DNA of 64,000 nt from Acinetobacter sp. Marseille-Q1618 (GTDB lineage: Bacteria; Pseudomonadota; Gammaproteobacteria; Pseudomonadales; Moraxellaceae). Shown here one piece after another: positions 15,798 to 24,861 of the stretch. Positions within the stretch are counted from its first letter, which is position 1. Each line of letters begins with the position of its first letter. The notes beneath the pieces were generated by a model. That model had not been told where the DNA came from. It worked only from the letters and a program-made list of their open reading frames with translations, and searched no databases. Position numbers and translations under genes: made by a program. The stretch covers positions 1-64,000 of the forward strand of contig NZ_CADDWJ010000005.1 in NCBI RefSeq assembly GCF_902809855.1. Direction: 5' to 3'.

Positions 15798-16589
15798 ATG
15801 ACGCAATCAGTCCATAGCTCAATGGAAAATACACCACACATACGAGTACTCGATGAGTGGCAAGATTCCATCCCTGAGGATTTATACATTCCACCTGCTG
15901 CATTCGAAATTTTATTAGATCATTTCGAAGGACCACTCGACTTTCTGATTTATCTCATTCAAAAAAATGGCTTTGATTTACTTCAGTTGGATATCGCCCC
16001 GATTGCTAGTCAGTATTTAGCCTATATGGACAGCATGAAGTCGTTGAATATAGAGCTGACCGCAGATTATATGGTGATGGCTGCGTTGTTAGCTGATTTA
16101 AAATCTCGTTTGTTGTTACCTAAACCGAAAACAATGACGCTGGAGAAAGATCCAAAACAAGCGTTAATTGATCGTTTAGAAACCTATTTAAGAATTAAAC
16201 AAGCTGCTGAGCGTTTAGGGCAAATGCCTGTATTTGAACGTGATATTTTCCCAACAAATGTGTCTATTGGGCAAACAGCTACCGTATACGAAGGTTATGA
16301 CGTAGACATGCTGCGTGATGCTTTGTATTGTATTTTTAATCGTCCTGAACCTATCATTCATAAAATTGAGCATGAGCCTGTATTACTTGAAGAACGTATT
16401 GCTTATATTGAAAAAATGATCGAATCTGGACAGGTTTTAAGCTTTGAAAGTTTACTTTTGCCTACTCAAGGTCGTATGGGCATGGTGGTTACTTTTATGG
16501 CAGTTTTAGAACTGACACGCCAACAGAAAATACAGATTATTTCTAGTGGACTGGATATGCCGCTTGCAATTCAAGGAGCTGCCGCATGA
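15798..16589 (+). CDS. scpA: Segregation and condensation protein A
   Basis: A 263-residue kleisin that bridges the Smc heads with ScpB. The N-terminal F-E-G-P-L-D-F-L-I-Y-L-I (about residues 42-53) is the canonical ScpA signature that contacts the Smc neck, and A-A-L-L-A-D-L-K-S-R-L-L-L-P-K follows. The start is uncertain: ATG at 15798 or 15822, neither with a strong ribosome binding site. Overlaps scpB by 4 bases (ATGA). The partner smc is at 34101-37553. Confidence 0.95.
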   Translation: MTQSVHSSMENTPHIRVLDEWQDSIPEDLYIPPAAFEILLDHFEGPLDFLIYLIQKNGFDLLQLDIAPIASQYLAYMDSMKSLNIELTADYMVMAALLADLKSRLLLPKPKTMTLEKDPKQALIDRLETYLRIKQAAERLGQMPVFERDIFPTNVSIGQTATVYEGYDVDMLRDALYCIFNRPEPIIHKIEHEPVLLEERIAYIEKMIESGQVLSFESLLLPTQGRMGMVVTFMAVLELTRQQKIQIISSGLDMPLAIQGAAA

Positions 16590-17188
16590 CCATTGATCAA
16601 AATAATGTGTTTAATATAGATGACTCTCAACACGAGCATCATCATGAAGTATTGATGCAAATCGAAGCGATTATTTTTGCCAGTGATGCACCCGTGTCTA
16701 TTGCACGCTTAAAAGAAGCGTTTCAAAATCAATATTCAAAACAACAATTGCAAAATTATTTGCAGCAATTGTCTGTCTTACAACACGGTCGTTCGATTGA
16801 ATTGGTTGAAGTTGCACAGGGTTATCGTTTTCAAGTTCGTGCAAAATATCGCAATATCATTACCCAAGTTTGGCCTGAACGTCCAACCAAGTTATCCCCG
16901 TCACTGTTAGAAACCATTTCAGTGATTGCTTATCATCAGCCCGTGACCCGAGCTGATATTGAGCAAATCCGTGGAGTAACAAATAATAGTCAAATACTCC
17001 GAACATTATTTGAATGGAACTGGATTAAAGAATCTGGTTTTCGTGAACTCCCAGGACGACCTGCGTTGTTAGTCACAACGCCCCAGTTTTTAAATGCTTT
17101 TGGTCTAGCTTCATTAGGTCAATTGCCTCCCCTACAGGATGCCAAGGAAGCTTTTATGGCATTGGATGCGCAAGCACCAAAGTCGTGA
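16586..17188 (+). CDS. scpB: Segregation and condensation protein B
   Basis: A 200-residue tandem winged-helix protein. I-E-A-I-I-F-A-S-D-A-P-V-S near residue 28 and E-T-I-S-V-I-A-Y-H-Q-P-V-T-R-A-D-I-E-Q-I-R-G-V (about 110-132) are diagnostic of ScpB. It dimerises and binds ScpA. The 4-base overlap with scpA implies translational coupling; rluB follows 41 bases later. Confidence 0.96.
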   Translation: MTIDQNNVFNIDDSQHEHHHEVLMQIEAIIFASDAPVSIARLKEAFQNQYSKQQLQNYLQQLSVLQHGRSIELVEVAQGYRFQVRAKYRNIITQVWPERPTKLSPSLLETISVIAYHQPVTRADIEQIRGVTNNSQILRTLFEWNWIKESGFRELPGRPALLVTTPQFLNAFGLASLGQLPPLQDAKEAFMALDAQAPKS

Positions 17189-17229
17189 ATAGGTACACTG
17201 TTGATCATTATTTCTAAGGTTATGCTGTC

Positions 17230-18324
17230 ATGAGTGAAAAATTGCAAAAGGTACTCGCACGAGTAGGATTAGGCTCTCGCCGTTATATGGAAGAAGTCAT
17301 CGCTGCTGGTCGTGTGAGTGTCAACGGTCAAGTTGCTCAAGTGGGTGAACGTATTGAACCAACTGATGAGCTTCGCATCGATGGTCGTAAAGTTCAGTTC
17401 CAAATTGAAGATGAAATTCGCCGCCGTGTTTTGATTTACTATAAACCTGAAGGTGAAATTTGTTCACGTAACGACCCTGAATCCCGTCCTACTGTATTTG
17501 AACATTTACCACCGATCAGTAATGACCGCTGGGTTATGGTGGGTCGTTTAGATATCAACTCAACAGGTTTGTTGTTATTTACCAATGATGGTGAACTTGC
17601 CAATCGTTTGATGCATCCATCGAATGAAATCGAACGAGAATATGCAGTGCGTGTCATGGGTGAAGTTACGCCAGAATTGCGTAAAAACATGCTCAATGGC
17701 GTAGTTTTAGACGACGGTCCTGCAAAATTTGAGTCATTTACTGAAATTGGTGGTGAAGGCATCAACCGTTGGTATCAAGTGGTTGTAAAAGAAGGTCGTA
17801 ACCGTGAGGTTCGTCGTATCTTTGAATCACAAGGTTTAAAAGTCAGTCGCTTATTGCGTACGCGTTATGGTACGGTGATTTTACCACGTGAGCTTCGTAC
17901 AGGTCGTTGGATGGAACTTGATAAACAAGACATCGACAACTTAGCAAAAATCGTAGAGCTTAAACCACGTCAAGGTACAGGCTTATTTGGTATGGCGAAA
18001 CGCCGTAACGATCGTATGCAAGACAAACCTATGGCTGCACGTCGTGGGGGATATTTACGTCAACAACGTCGTGATACTGAGCAAGACCAACATGAAGGTC
18101 AAGACAATCATCACTATAATCAACGTCAAGATAATCGTTCAGACCGTCAAGATCGTTCTTATGGCAATCGTGAGCGCAGCGATTTTCGTTCTGAACGCCC
18201 TGCTCCACGTTTTGATGCAAATCGTGAACGCTCTGGCAATAATTTTAATAACCAAAGCCGTGATGAAAATAAATTCTCTCAACGTAAACCTTTCGGTTTA
18301 AAAAAGGGATTTAACAAACCCTAA
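17230..18324 (+). CDS. rluB: 23S rRNA pseudouridine(2605) synthase
   Basis: A 364-residue protein with an S4 RNA-binding domain at the N-terminus (E-K-L-Q-K-V-L-A-R-V-G-L-G-S-R-R) and a RsuA/RluB catalytic domain with G-R-L-D-I-N-S-T-G-L-L-L (catalytic Asp near residue 105). It makes pseudouridine at position 2605 of 23S rRNA. The last 110 residues are a low-complexity Arg/Asn/Asp/Gln-rich tail, probably disordered and RNA-binding. Third gene of scpA-scpB-rluB, followed by a terminator. Confidence 0.95.
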   Translation: MSEKLQKVLARVGLGSRRYMEEVIAAGRVSVNGQVAQVGERIEPTDELRIDGRKVQFQIEDEIRRRVLIYYKPEGEICSRNDPESRPTVFEHLPPISNDRWVMVGRLDINSTGLLLFTNDGELANRLMHPSNEIEREYAVRVMGEVTPELRKNMLNGVVLDDGPAKFESFTEIGGEGINRWYQVVVKEGRNREVRRIFESQGLKVSRLLRTRYGTVILPRELRTGRWMELDKQDIDNLAKIVELKPRQGTGLFGMAKRRNDRMQDKPMAARRGGYLRQQRRDTEQDQHEGQDNHHYNQRQDNRSDRQDRSYGNRERSDFRSERPAPRFDANRERSGNNFNNQSRDENKFSQRKPFGLKKGFNKP

Positions 18325-18348
18325 ATGGTAAATTAATCTAAAAAATTA

Positions 18349-18374
18349 AACCACTATCTCGATAGTGGTTTTTT
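18349..18374 (+). terminator. Intrinsic terminator of scpA-scpB-rluB
   Basis: AACCACTAT/ATAGTGGTT stem (18349-18357 with 18362-18370), loop CTCG, T-run to 18374. Confidence 0.92.
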
Positions 18375-18472
18375 ATGATTTCAATCAATATGTTACTAAA
18401 ACAATAAAAAATAGATTGGCTCATTTTTATCTATGATCAACTCATTTTTTAGGCATTGTTCCTATAATTTTT

Positions 18473-19117
18473 CTAAGAGATGACAGGAATATCCAACCAG
18501 AGACTATCAGGAAAATATTTTGCTAAATATGCTTTTAAGTATTCTGCGGTGTCTTTAGAAATTAATTCATCCTGTGATCCATCTTTTAAATTATAAGCCA
18601 AAGCATATAATGCTAAACCACGACTTTTTAGTGCTTCTAAACTCAGAATGGTGTGGTTAATACTGCCCAAACGTCCTGAAGTAACCAGAATGACAGGAAG
18701 ATTTTTTTCAGCCACATAATCAATCGTGAGTAGATCTGTGGTTAAAGGCACCATTAAACCACCTGCACCTTCAAGCAATACAACGTCATATTTTTCAGCT
18801 AGTTGTGCTGTGGCATTTTCAATTTTTGAGAAATCAATCTCACGACCATCAATTTTAGTCGCAAGATGCGGCGATGCAGGATAAGTAAAAATCTCAGGCA
18901 TAGTAAGCTTGCTTTCGTCTTCAGCAAACCACCCCATCCCCATAATCTGACGATGCTGTTCAATATCTTCAGAAATATCGGTATTACCTGTCTGAATCAG
19001 TTTTTGGGTAATGGTTTTCTTGCCTTGTTCATTCCAAAGTTTTGCCAAATAGCCAGTGGTATACGTTTTGCCAATGCCTGTGTCAATGCCACTAATGAAG
19101 TAAACTGAACCTGTCAT
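18473..19117 (-). CDS. bioD: Dethiobiotin synthetase
   Basis: A 214-residue P-loop enzyme converting 7,8-diaminopelargonate, CO2 and ATP to dethiobiotin. G-I-D-T-G-I-G-K-T (about residues 10-18) is the modified P-loop, and E-G-A-G-G-L-M-V-P-L is the family's second signature. The start at 19117 overlaps the bioC stop by 4 bases (ATGA); the in-frame ATG at 19138 lies inside bioC and would lengthen the overlap. Last gene of bioA-bioF-bioC-bioD. Confidence 0.96.
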   Translation of the reverse strand: MTGSVYFISGIDTGIGKTYTTGYLAKLWNEQGKKTITQKLIQTGNTDISEDIEQHRQIMGMGWFAEDESKLTMPEIFTYPASPHLATKIDGREIDFSKIENATAQLAEKYDVVLLEGAGGLMVPLTTDLLTIDYVAEKNLPVILVTSGRLGSINHTILSLEALKSRGLALYALAYNLKDGSQDELISKDTAEYLKAYLAKYFPDSLWLDIPVIS

Positions 19118-19902
19118 GACATTCTCCGTGCAATACAATAAATAGGATGATAGCTTAGTGCGTACACTTGCTGTTCATGCTCATTTTGAAATAGAAACTG
19201 CTGATAATTTGAATAAAAATCTTGCAGACTGTGCTTAGTCCAACGAAAATTAGAGGCTGTTGCCGTCACGCCTGTGGCTTTTAAATGTTGTAAAACTTGC
19301 TTTGGATGCTCGAAACTTAATACTTGGGTTTGCTCAGAAATATGTAAAATTTCCAAACCATGTTGTTGTAATTTTTCCTGAATATTTTCAAGACTTAAAT
19401 ACTCCAAACCTTGCCCTGTTAAGCTTTTAATTTGCTTTAAATTCTGCTGCCCAAAAGTAGAAAAACATAAAAAACCTTGATAGTTAAGGCTGTGATGAAT
19501 CTTTTTCAACACCCCATCTAAATCATTGATCCATTGTAAGGCTGAACTTGAAGCAACAAGATCTAAATTTTGTGGAAATTTAAGTTGTTCAATATCACCA
19601 ATCAGATAATCAAGATTTTGATAATTTAAAAAGTGCTGCTGAATCTCAGGATATAAATCATTTAAAATCAAATAATTAATCTGTATTTTTTTAATCATTA
19701 AATGAGTTAAGTTACCCGAACCACAACCGATTTCCAAGACATTTTCCAAGTATTTACTAAACAATTCTGGACAATATTTTTCTATTAAATCAAATAAATG
19801 CTGTGTTATCTGTTTTTGTACAATGGCATGTTCTGTATAACTTTGTCCTGCTTGAGCAAAGCGCAAAGCAACTCTGGATTTGTCAATATTTAAATTCTTC
19901 AC
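19114..19902 (-). CDS. bioC: Malonyl-ACP O-methyltransferase
   Basis: A 262-residue SAM-dependent methyltransferase. Motif I V-L-E-I-G-C-G-S-G-N-L is at about residues 55-65; S-A-L-Q-W-I-N-D, the BioC-type post-II motif, lies near residue 115. It methylates the malonyl-ACP carboxyl so the fatty acid machinery can build pimelate. Starts 7 bases after bioF and overlaps bioD by 4. Confidence 0.94.
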   Translation of the reverse strand: MKNLNIDKSRVALRFAQAGQSYTEHAIVQKQITQHLFDLIEKYCPELFSKYLENVLEIGCGSGNLTHLMIKKIQINYLILNDLYPEIQQHFLNYQNLDYLIGDIEQLKFPQNLDLVASSSALQWINDLDGVLKKIHHSLNYQGFLCFSTFGQQNLKQIKSLTGQGLEYLSLENIQEKLQQHGLEILHISEQTQVLSFEHPKQVLQHLKATGVTATASNFRWTKHSLQDFYSNYQQFLFQNEHEQQVYALSYHPIYCIARRMS

Positions 19903-19909
19903 AATTGGC

Positions 19910-21070
19910 TCACAATAGCTGAATCAACTGTTCAAGATCAGTGTGAGTAATCTGAGCAGTGAGCGAAATGCGTAAACGTGAACTTTGTTGCGGCACAGTC
20001 GGTGGACGCACAGGCATGATATAAAAGCCTGCATCTTGCAAAGCTTTGGCTTTTTCTACAGTCTGCGTAGATGCGCCAATAATTACAGGAACAATATGCG
20101 AAGTCGAAGGACAAGCAAAACCTTTGGCTTGCACATTTTGCTGTAAAGTTTGACTAATCTGCTGTAAATGCTGACGTTTTGAATTTAGATGTAACACTTT
20201 TTTAAAAATAAAATCTGTCCACGCCATACAGATCGGTGGTTGTGCGGTACTAAAAATAAGTGGCCGCATTGAGTTAATCAAATAATCACGAATAATGCGA
20301 TGACAAATCAAATAACCACCAATCGAAGCAAGTGCTTTACCAAATGTTCCAACCAAAAGGTCAATCTCATCAATCATGCCATATTGTTCAGCACAGCCTA
20401 AACCTTGCTCACCCCGTACCCCGATTGCATGTGCTTCATCGACATAAAGCATCACTTTGCAAAATTGCTTTTTAATACGCACCAGTTCTGCCAAATCTGT
20501 TTCATCACCATCCATACTAAAAATAGATTCAGTCACGACAATAATGCGTTCAAAAGCCTCATCATCATGATACTTTTGTAAGAGTTGAGTAAGATGCAGC
20601 AAATCATTATGACGATAACGCACGTATTTTGCAGTCGATAAACGAATCCCATCGATCATACTGGCATGAATCAACTTATCAGCCAAAATGAGAGTCTTAC
20701 TGTCAGCAAGTGCAGGTAAAATTCCGATATTCATATGATAACCAGTGTTAAATAACAGTGCTGCACGACCATGAAAAGCTTGGGTTAAACTTGTTTCAAG
20801 CTGTTCATATTCAGGGAAATTGCCTGTGAGCAAGCGTGAAGATGTAGAACTCATCCAACGCTGATCATTCGGTGTTTCATCAAAAAACTGTTCACGAAAC
20901 TGTAGATCGGCATTTAAACCTAAGTAGTCATTAGATGCGAGATTCAACATGTTTCGATCATTGATCTGAATATAGCGACCTTGTTGAACATTGGCAGTGA
21001 ATTGACGAAAATTACCTTGCTGCTTTAAGTCGTCCAATTGTATTGAAAAATGTTCAAGCAAATGACTCAT
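19910..21070 (-). CDS. bioF: 8-amino-7-oxononanoate synthase
   Basis: A 386-residue PLP enzyme of the alpha-oxoamine synthase family that joins pimeloyl-ACP and alanine. [10 protein letters not shown] (about 43-52), the [11 protein letters not shown] stretch, [10 protein letters not shown], and the PLP lysine in G-T-F-G-K-A-L-A-S are all present. The start overlaps the bioA stop by 4 bases. Confidence 0.96.
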   Translation of the reverse strand: MSHLLEHFSIQLDDLKQQGNFRQFTANVQQGRYIQINDRNMLNLASNDYLGLNADLQFREQFFDETPNDQRWMSSTSSRLLTGNFPEYEQLETSLTQAFHGRAALLFNTGYHMNIGILPALADSKTLILADKLIHASMIDGIRLSTAKYVRYRHNDLLHLTQLLQKYHDDEAFERIIVVTESIFSMDGDETDLAELVRIKKQFCKVMLYVDEAHAIGVRGEQGLGCAEQYGMIDEIDLLVGTFGKALASIGGYLICHRIIRDYLINSMRPLIFSTAQPPICMAWTDFIFKKVLHLNSKRQHLQQISQTLQQNVQAKGFACPSTSHIVPVIIGASTQTVEKAKALQDAGFYIMPVRPPTVPQQSSRLRISLTAQITHTDLEQLIQLL

Positions 21071-22371
21071 TTGACATTCTCCATGTTCTGTACGACTTCA
21101 ACCAACTGTTCTAATAAAGTGTTGAGTTGTTGCTCAGAAATAATATAAGGTGGCATCACATAGACCAGTTTGCCAAATGGACGAATCCAAATACCACGCT
21201 CGACAAACTCCTGTTGTAAAATTTTCATATCGACATTAAAAGTCAGTTCTACCACACCAATTGCACCTAAAACACGTACATTTTTGACATAATCTAAAGT
21301 TGATAATGGCGCAAGCTGATGTGTTAATTGTTGTTCAATGCGTTGAATATTACTTTGCCAATCCTGTGAAATCAGCAGTTCAGTACTTTTCACAGCAACT
21401 GCACACGCCAATGGGTTAGCCATAAAAGTTGGGCCATGCATAAACACGCCTGCTTCGCCCTGACTAATGGTTTCAGCGACTTTTTTTGTAGTTAGTGTCG
21501 CTGATAAAGTCATATATCCACCTGTCAAACCTTTGCCAATGCACATGATGTCAGGTTCAACACCTGCCCATTCCCATGCAAAAAGCTTACCTGTGCGCCC
21601 AAACCCCGTCGCGATTTCATCAAAGATCAGCAAAATATTATATTTTTCACAAAGTCGCTTGGCTTGATGTAAGTATTCAGGATGATAAAAACGCATTCCG
21701 CCTGCACCTTGTACAATCGGCTCAACAATAAAAGCAGCAATATTTTCATGTTGTGCGGCTAAAGTGTTTTCAAGTTCGACAATATCGTTTTGATTCCATT
21801 CTTCATCAAACGCAATTTGCGGTGCGGGTACAAAAATCCGATTAGGCAGGCTTGAACCAAAAATCTGATGCATGCCTGTGACTGGATCACAGACCGACAT
21901 GGCATTCCAAGTATCCCCATGATAGCCCGAACGAGGTGTCACAAAATTGGTCTTTGCTGGTTTGCCTTGCGCACTCCAAAACTGTACTGCCATTTTTAAT
22001 GCCACTTCGACTGCAACTGAACCAGAATCCGCAAAGAAGATTTTATTTAAACTGGGAGGCGTAATTTTTAATAGTAATTTGCCAAGTTGAATCGCAGGCT
22101 CATGGGTGAAACCACCAAACATAATATGCGACATATTTTGTAATTGATCCGTTACGGCTTGATTGAGTTCAGGGTGATTATAACCATGAATCGCACACCA
22201 CCATGACGACATACCATCTATCAGTTGTCGACCACCTTCAAGTTCAATCAGTGCCCCTTGTGCCCTTTTGACCTTAAAGGTAGGTAGTGGATTGATCATC
22301 GAAGTATAAGGATGCCAAATATGTTCCAGATCAAATTGCTGATCAGTTAATCCATGATTTGAATCGGTCAT
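21067..22371 (-). CDS. bioA: Adenosylmethionine-8-amino-7-oxononanoate aminotransferase
   Basis: A 434-residue class III PLP aminotransferase using SAM as amino donor. [10 protein letters not shown] (about residues 55-64), [12 protein letters not shown], and [10 protein letters not shown] with the PLP lysine are typical BioA motifs. Start has AAGGAGGT-like purines (TAAAGGAGG read on the minus strand) upstream. First gene of bioA-F-C-D. A long inverted repeat lies between this gene and the upstream bioH-like gene. Confidence 0.97.
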   Translation of the reverse strand: MTDSNHGLTDQQFDLEHIWHPYTSMINPLPTFKVKRAQGALIELEGGRQLIDGMSSWWCAIHGYNHPELNQAVTDQLQNMSHIMFGGFTHEPAIQLGKLLLKITPPSLNKIFFADSGSVAVEVALKMAVQFWSAQGKPAKTNFVTPRSGYHGDTWNAMSVCDPVTGMHQIFGSSLPNRIFVPAPQIAFDEEWNQNDIVELENTLAAQHENIAAFIVEPIVQGAGGMRFYHPEYLHQAKRLCEKYNILLIFDEIATGFGRTGKLFAWEWAGVEPDIMCIGKGLTGGYMTLSATLTTKKVAETISQGEAGVFMHGPTFMANPLACAVAVKSTELLISQDWQSNIQRIEQQLTHQLAPLSTLDYVKNVRVLGAIGVVELTFNVDMKILQQEFVERGIWIRPFGKLVYVMPPYIISEQQLNTLLEQLVEVVQNMENVK

Positions 22372-22403
22372 CCTTAACCTCCTTTATTTCTGACAACGAT
22401 ATT

Positions 22404-22479
22404 AAAACTTTTCATCATTTATTGTTATTTCTCCCTATGGAAGAAAAATAATGAGGAATAAACAAGGATGAAAAGTTTT
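22404..22479. repeat. Long inverted repeat between bioH-like gene and bioA
   Basis: AAAACTTTTCATC (22404-22416) is the exact reverse complement of 22467-22479. The 50-base interior can fold further: a TTATT-T-TTTCT-type arm pairs with AGAAA-A-ATAA across a TATG turn. On the minus strand (gene direction) it lies in the bioA leader. It could be a terminator for bioH or a regulatory fold; BirA here lacks a DNA-binding domain, so it is unlikely to be a BirA operator. Confidence 0.55.
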
Positions 22480-22552
22480 TAATTTAATTTTTGAAATATT
22501 AAACCTGCATGCCTAAAAAAGAAATTGCGATATTTACCAGTAATCTGACTGA

Positions 22553-23272
22553 TCATTCTATTTTTTCCAAATATTGGCATATTTTGTCAGTTAGGCTGTC
22601 AGATTGAAAAACTGAAAAGCCATGTGAACCACTCACCAGTTCAGCTTTTAAAAACTTTGCATCTAAGTTTTGAAGATTTTCTAAAACTTTGTAGCTAACT
22701 AAATAATCTTGTTTTGCTAACACATGATATTGATGACCCATGTAATTTTTTAAGATGCTGACATTATTTAATTTTTCTAAGCATACTAATCCTTGTTTTA
22801 GTCGGTCTAAATTTTGTGCTTGTATCAAACTTTGTAAAATTAAAAAATCTTGTTTGGTGGTCGCAGTTCCCTGACAAACCATAAAACCAAACTTCTTTAA
22901 AGTTGCAATCGCATCATGCTCAAAGGATTGTTTAAAGTTTTGAAATGCCGACTGGCTCATTGCTGTTTGCCATGTAGCATTAGCAACAAAACAGGGATTA
23001 GAAGCCAAAGTAATTAATACTTTTTGTTGCTGATAACGCTTGGAAATCTGATCAACTAAGATTGTGGCAAGTTGTCCACCTAAAGACCAACCGATGATCA
23101 CATCATAGTTTTTAGCGTTTTCTGTTTGGTGTTGTAATTCTTGCTCATCTAAGGCATTGAAAATATTAATCAGATCAACCTGATGCCCTCTGCTTTGCAA
23201 AGCTTGTTGAAGTGGGTTCAACAGTTTCGTGCCACCGCCCCAACCTGTGATAAGTAAAATACGTTGATTCAA
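22553..23272 (-). CDS. bioH: Alpha/beta hydrolase, probable pimeloyl-ACP methyl ester esterase (BioH-like)
   Basis: A 239-residue serine hydrolase. It starts I-L-L-I-T-G-W-G-G-G, with the nucleophile Ser63 in G-W-S-L-G-G-Q-L-A, the same elbow as BioH (G-W-S-L-G-G), and a late G-S-H-G-F carrying the catalytic His. BioH removes the methyl group from pimeloyl-ACP methyl ester, ending the BioC-initiated route. It lies 181 bases upstream of bioA on the same strand, which supports the role. Sequence similarity is moderate, so another esterase role is possible. Confidence 0.75.
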   Translation of the reverse strand: MNQRILLITGWGGGTKLLNPLQQALQSRGHQVDLINIFNALDEQELQHQTENAKNYDVIIGWSLGGQLATILVDQISKRYQQQKVLITLASNPCFVANATWQTAMSQSAFQNFKQSFEHDAIATLKKFGFMVCQGTATTKQDFLILQSLIQAQNLDRLKQGLVCLEKLNNVSILKNYMGHQYHVLAKQDYLVSYKVLENLQNLDAKFLKAELVSGSHGFSVFQSDSLTDKICQYLEKIE

Positions 23273-23355
23273 TACAAACTCGATTAAATTAAAAAATTAG
23301 GCTTAGTATAAAACTTGATGAAGCAATTTAATCGATTAAATTCAAATAACGATCT

Positions 23356-23682
23356 CTATTCAGCATTTTCCAAATCCACCAACAAAGTTCCTTTACAACT
23401 CTTTTCCCAATTTTGCTTAAAAGCTTTATGCATTGCATCAATTGGAAACTGACTTTCACGTCCAATTTGCTGTGCTTTTTGAATATCATCTGCTCGCATA
23501 TAAGCAATCAGATAATCTTGTCCTTCAAGCTCGACATGAAACTAAGATTCAACACATACCCCTTCAGCTTTCAGGGTTTCAATTGCTTCGGTTTTTCGGG
23601 TATTCAACTCGGCTTGCCATGCTTTGACATTTTGCATGCTATTGGTTTTTAGTTTGATGAGTACAGCGCCAACATCCATCAT
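23356..23682 (-). pseudogene. DUF6176-like small protein interrupted by an in-frame TAG
   Basis: Minus-strand reading from ATG 23682 gives M-M-D-V-G-A-V-L-I-K-L-K and continues to V-C-V-E-S, then a TAG at 23542-23544. The same frame then runs on without a break for 61 residues (F-H-V-E-L-E-G-Q-D-Y-L-I-A-Y-M-R, ending L-V-D-L-E-N-A-E and a stop at 23356-23358). The whole resembles DUF6176 proteins, where an aromatic residue would be expected at the stop; one base (TGG to TAG) explains it. Either a recent nonsense mutation or a sequencing error. Function unknown. Confidence 0.7.
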
Positions 23683-23811
23683 GTTCTCTTTGTATTTATT
23701 TTTAAAGAAAATAAAGCATAAAATAATTTGGAATAAATACAAACATTTTACATCGTGCAACCATCGAAATTTTTGCTAAGATCAAACTCAACGCCTTCAC
23801 GGACATGCTTG

Positions 23812-24378
23812 ATGAAAACTGTTCAATTTTTTGCGATTGGAATGCTCGCTACATTGTCACTATTTACTTTAAACGCAAATACTTATGCAGAAAGTTCTAT
23901 TTTTACCTCATTAGCGCAAAAACAATGGATAGGCAAACCTACACCAAATTTTAGATTACAAGATCAAAATTCAAAATGGCATGAATTAAAACAATATAAA
24001 GGGAAATGGATCGTTTTATATTTCTACCCTAAAGATGACTCGTCTGGCTGCACGCAAGAAGCGAATCAATTCAAAGCCTTATATCCACAATTTTTAAAAA
24101 ATAATGCAGTGGTCTTAGGTGCAAGTTTAGACGATGTCGCATCACATCAAAAATTTTCTGAGAAGTTAAATTTACCATTTCCGATTTTAGCCGATGAAAA
24201 GCGTGAACTGGCAGACAAAATGGGTGTAGTTCGTAATTTGGGAATTGCTAAAATTGCTAAGAGAGAAACTTTCCTGATTGACCCTAAAGGTACAATTGTT
24301 TATCACTATAGCAGTGTAAATACTCAAACTCATGCAGGCAAAGTTTTGGAGGATATTCAGAAATTTTCTAAGGAATGA
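23812..24378 (+). CDS. Exported Bcp/AhpC-type peroxiredoxin
   Basis: A 188-residue thioredoxin-fold peroxidase. The start at 23812 opens a signal peptide (M-K-T-V-Q-F-F-A, hydrophobic core, N-T-Y-A-E), so the protein is probably periplasmic. Y-F-Y-P-K-D-D-S-S-G-C-T-Q-E carries the peroxidatic Cys. The second Cys five residues on in classical E. coli-type Bcp is absent (E-A-N instead), so it looks like a one-Cys or alternative-resolving type. Overlaps the following unknown gene's possible upstream starts. Confidence 0.9.
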   Translation: MKTVQFFAIGMLATLSLFTLNANTYAESSIFTSLAQKQWIGKPTPNFRLQDQNSKWHELKQYKGKWIVLYFYPKDDSSGCTQEANQFKALYPQFLKNNAVVLGASLDDVASHQKFSEKLNLPFPILADEKRELADKMGVVRNLGIAKIAKRETFLIDPKGTIVYHYSSVNTQTHAGKVLEDIQKFSKE

Positions 24379-24380
24379 TT

Positions 24381-24776
24381 ATGATGAATCAATTATTAGC
24401 AATTTCAGAAAATTATATAATTACTCATCTCTTTGAAACAGTTTATTTAACAATAACAAAAAATCAGGGTAAACATGGTGAAATTATTATTGGGGATTTT
24501 TATGGTGATCCTAAAGTCGCAATCATTGATAAAAATCAAAATTGGTGTGTATGCGCAGGCTGTGGTTTCATCGTCTATTATTTAAATGAACCTTTCAAAT
24601 CGTATAGCTACAATCAGGCAAGTAAACAATATGATGAATATTATCGTGATCCACAAAATATTTGGTGGATTATCAATATTGTTCAAATTTCAGATAATAA
24701 GATTTTATTCACCAAAGAATTTGGTGAGCAATATATTTTCAATATACAAACTCAACAATTTACATTCAACCAATAA
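24381..24776 (+). CDS. Hypothetical protein, about 131 residues
   Basis: Not recognised. The ATG at 24381 follows AAGGA by 6 bases; an earlier ATG at 24375 overlaps the peroxiredoxin stop and is too close to the ribosome binding site. The protein is rich in Ile, Asn, Tyr and Gln. It contains W-C-V-C-A-G-C-G-F near residue 54, a tight cysteine cluster that might bind metal. Probably co-transcribed with the peroxiredoxin; a strong terminator follows directly. Confidence 0.65.
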   Translation: MMNQLLAISENYIITHLFETVYLTITKNQGKHGEIIIGDFYGDPKVAIIDKNQNWCVCAGCGFIVYYLNEPFKSYSYNQASKQYDEYYRDPQNIWWIINIVQISDNKILFTKEFGEQYIFNIQTQQFTFNQ

Positions 24777-24812
24777 AAAAGCCTTTAGACATGCATCTAA
24801 AGGCTTTTATTT
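24777..24812 (+). terminator. Intrinsic terminator after the peroxiredoxin pair
   Basis: A 13-base perfect stem, 24777-24789 with 24796-24808 (core GCCTTTAGA/TCTAAAGGC), loop CATGCA, T-rich tail. Confidence 0.92.
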
Positions 24813-24825
24813 CATCTCATCCCAA

Positions 24826-24845
24826 CCTTCTCCTCAAGGAGAAGG
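24826..24845. repeat. Short palindromic hairpin CCTTCTCC/GGAGAAGG
   Basis: Perfect 8-base arms around TCAA, between the terminator and the bacterioferritin stop. It resembles the common 'ccctctcc...ggagaggg' interspersed palindromes of proteobacteria. A looser relative (ccctctc...gagaagg) occurs near 38574-38595. Confidence 0.5.
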
Positions 24846-24861
24846 AGTGAACAAAGCAATC

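Noticed and set aside
17987..18301. Open frame of 104 codons in another frame inside the end of rluB
   Set aside because: It arises from the low-complexity Arg/Asn/Asp tail of RluB; biased composition and no ribosome binding site.
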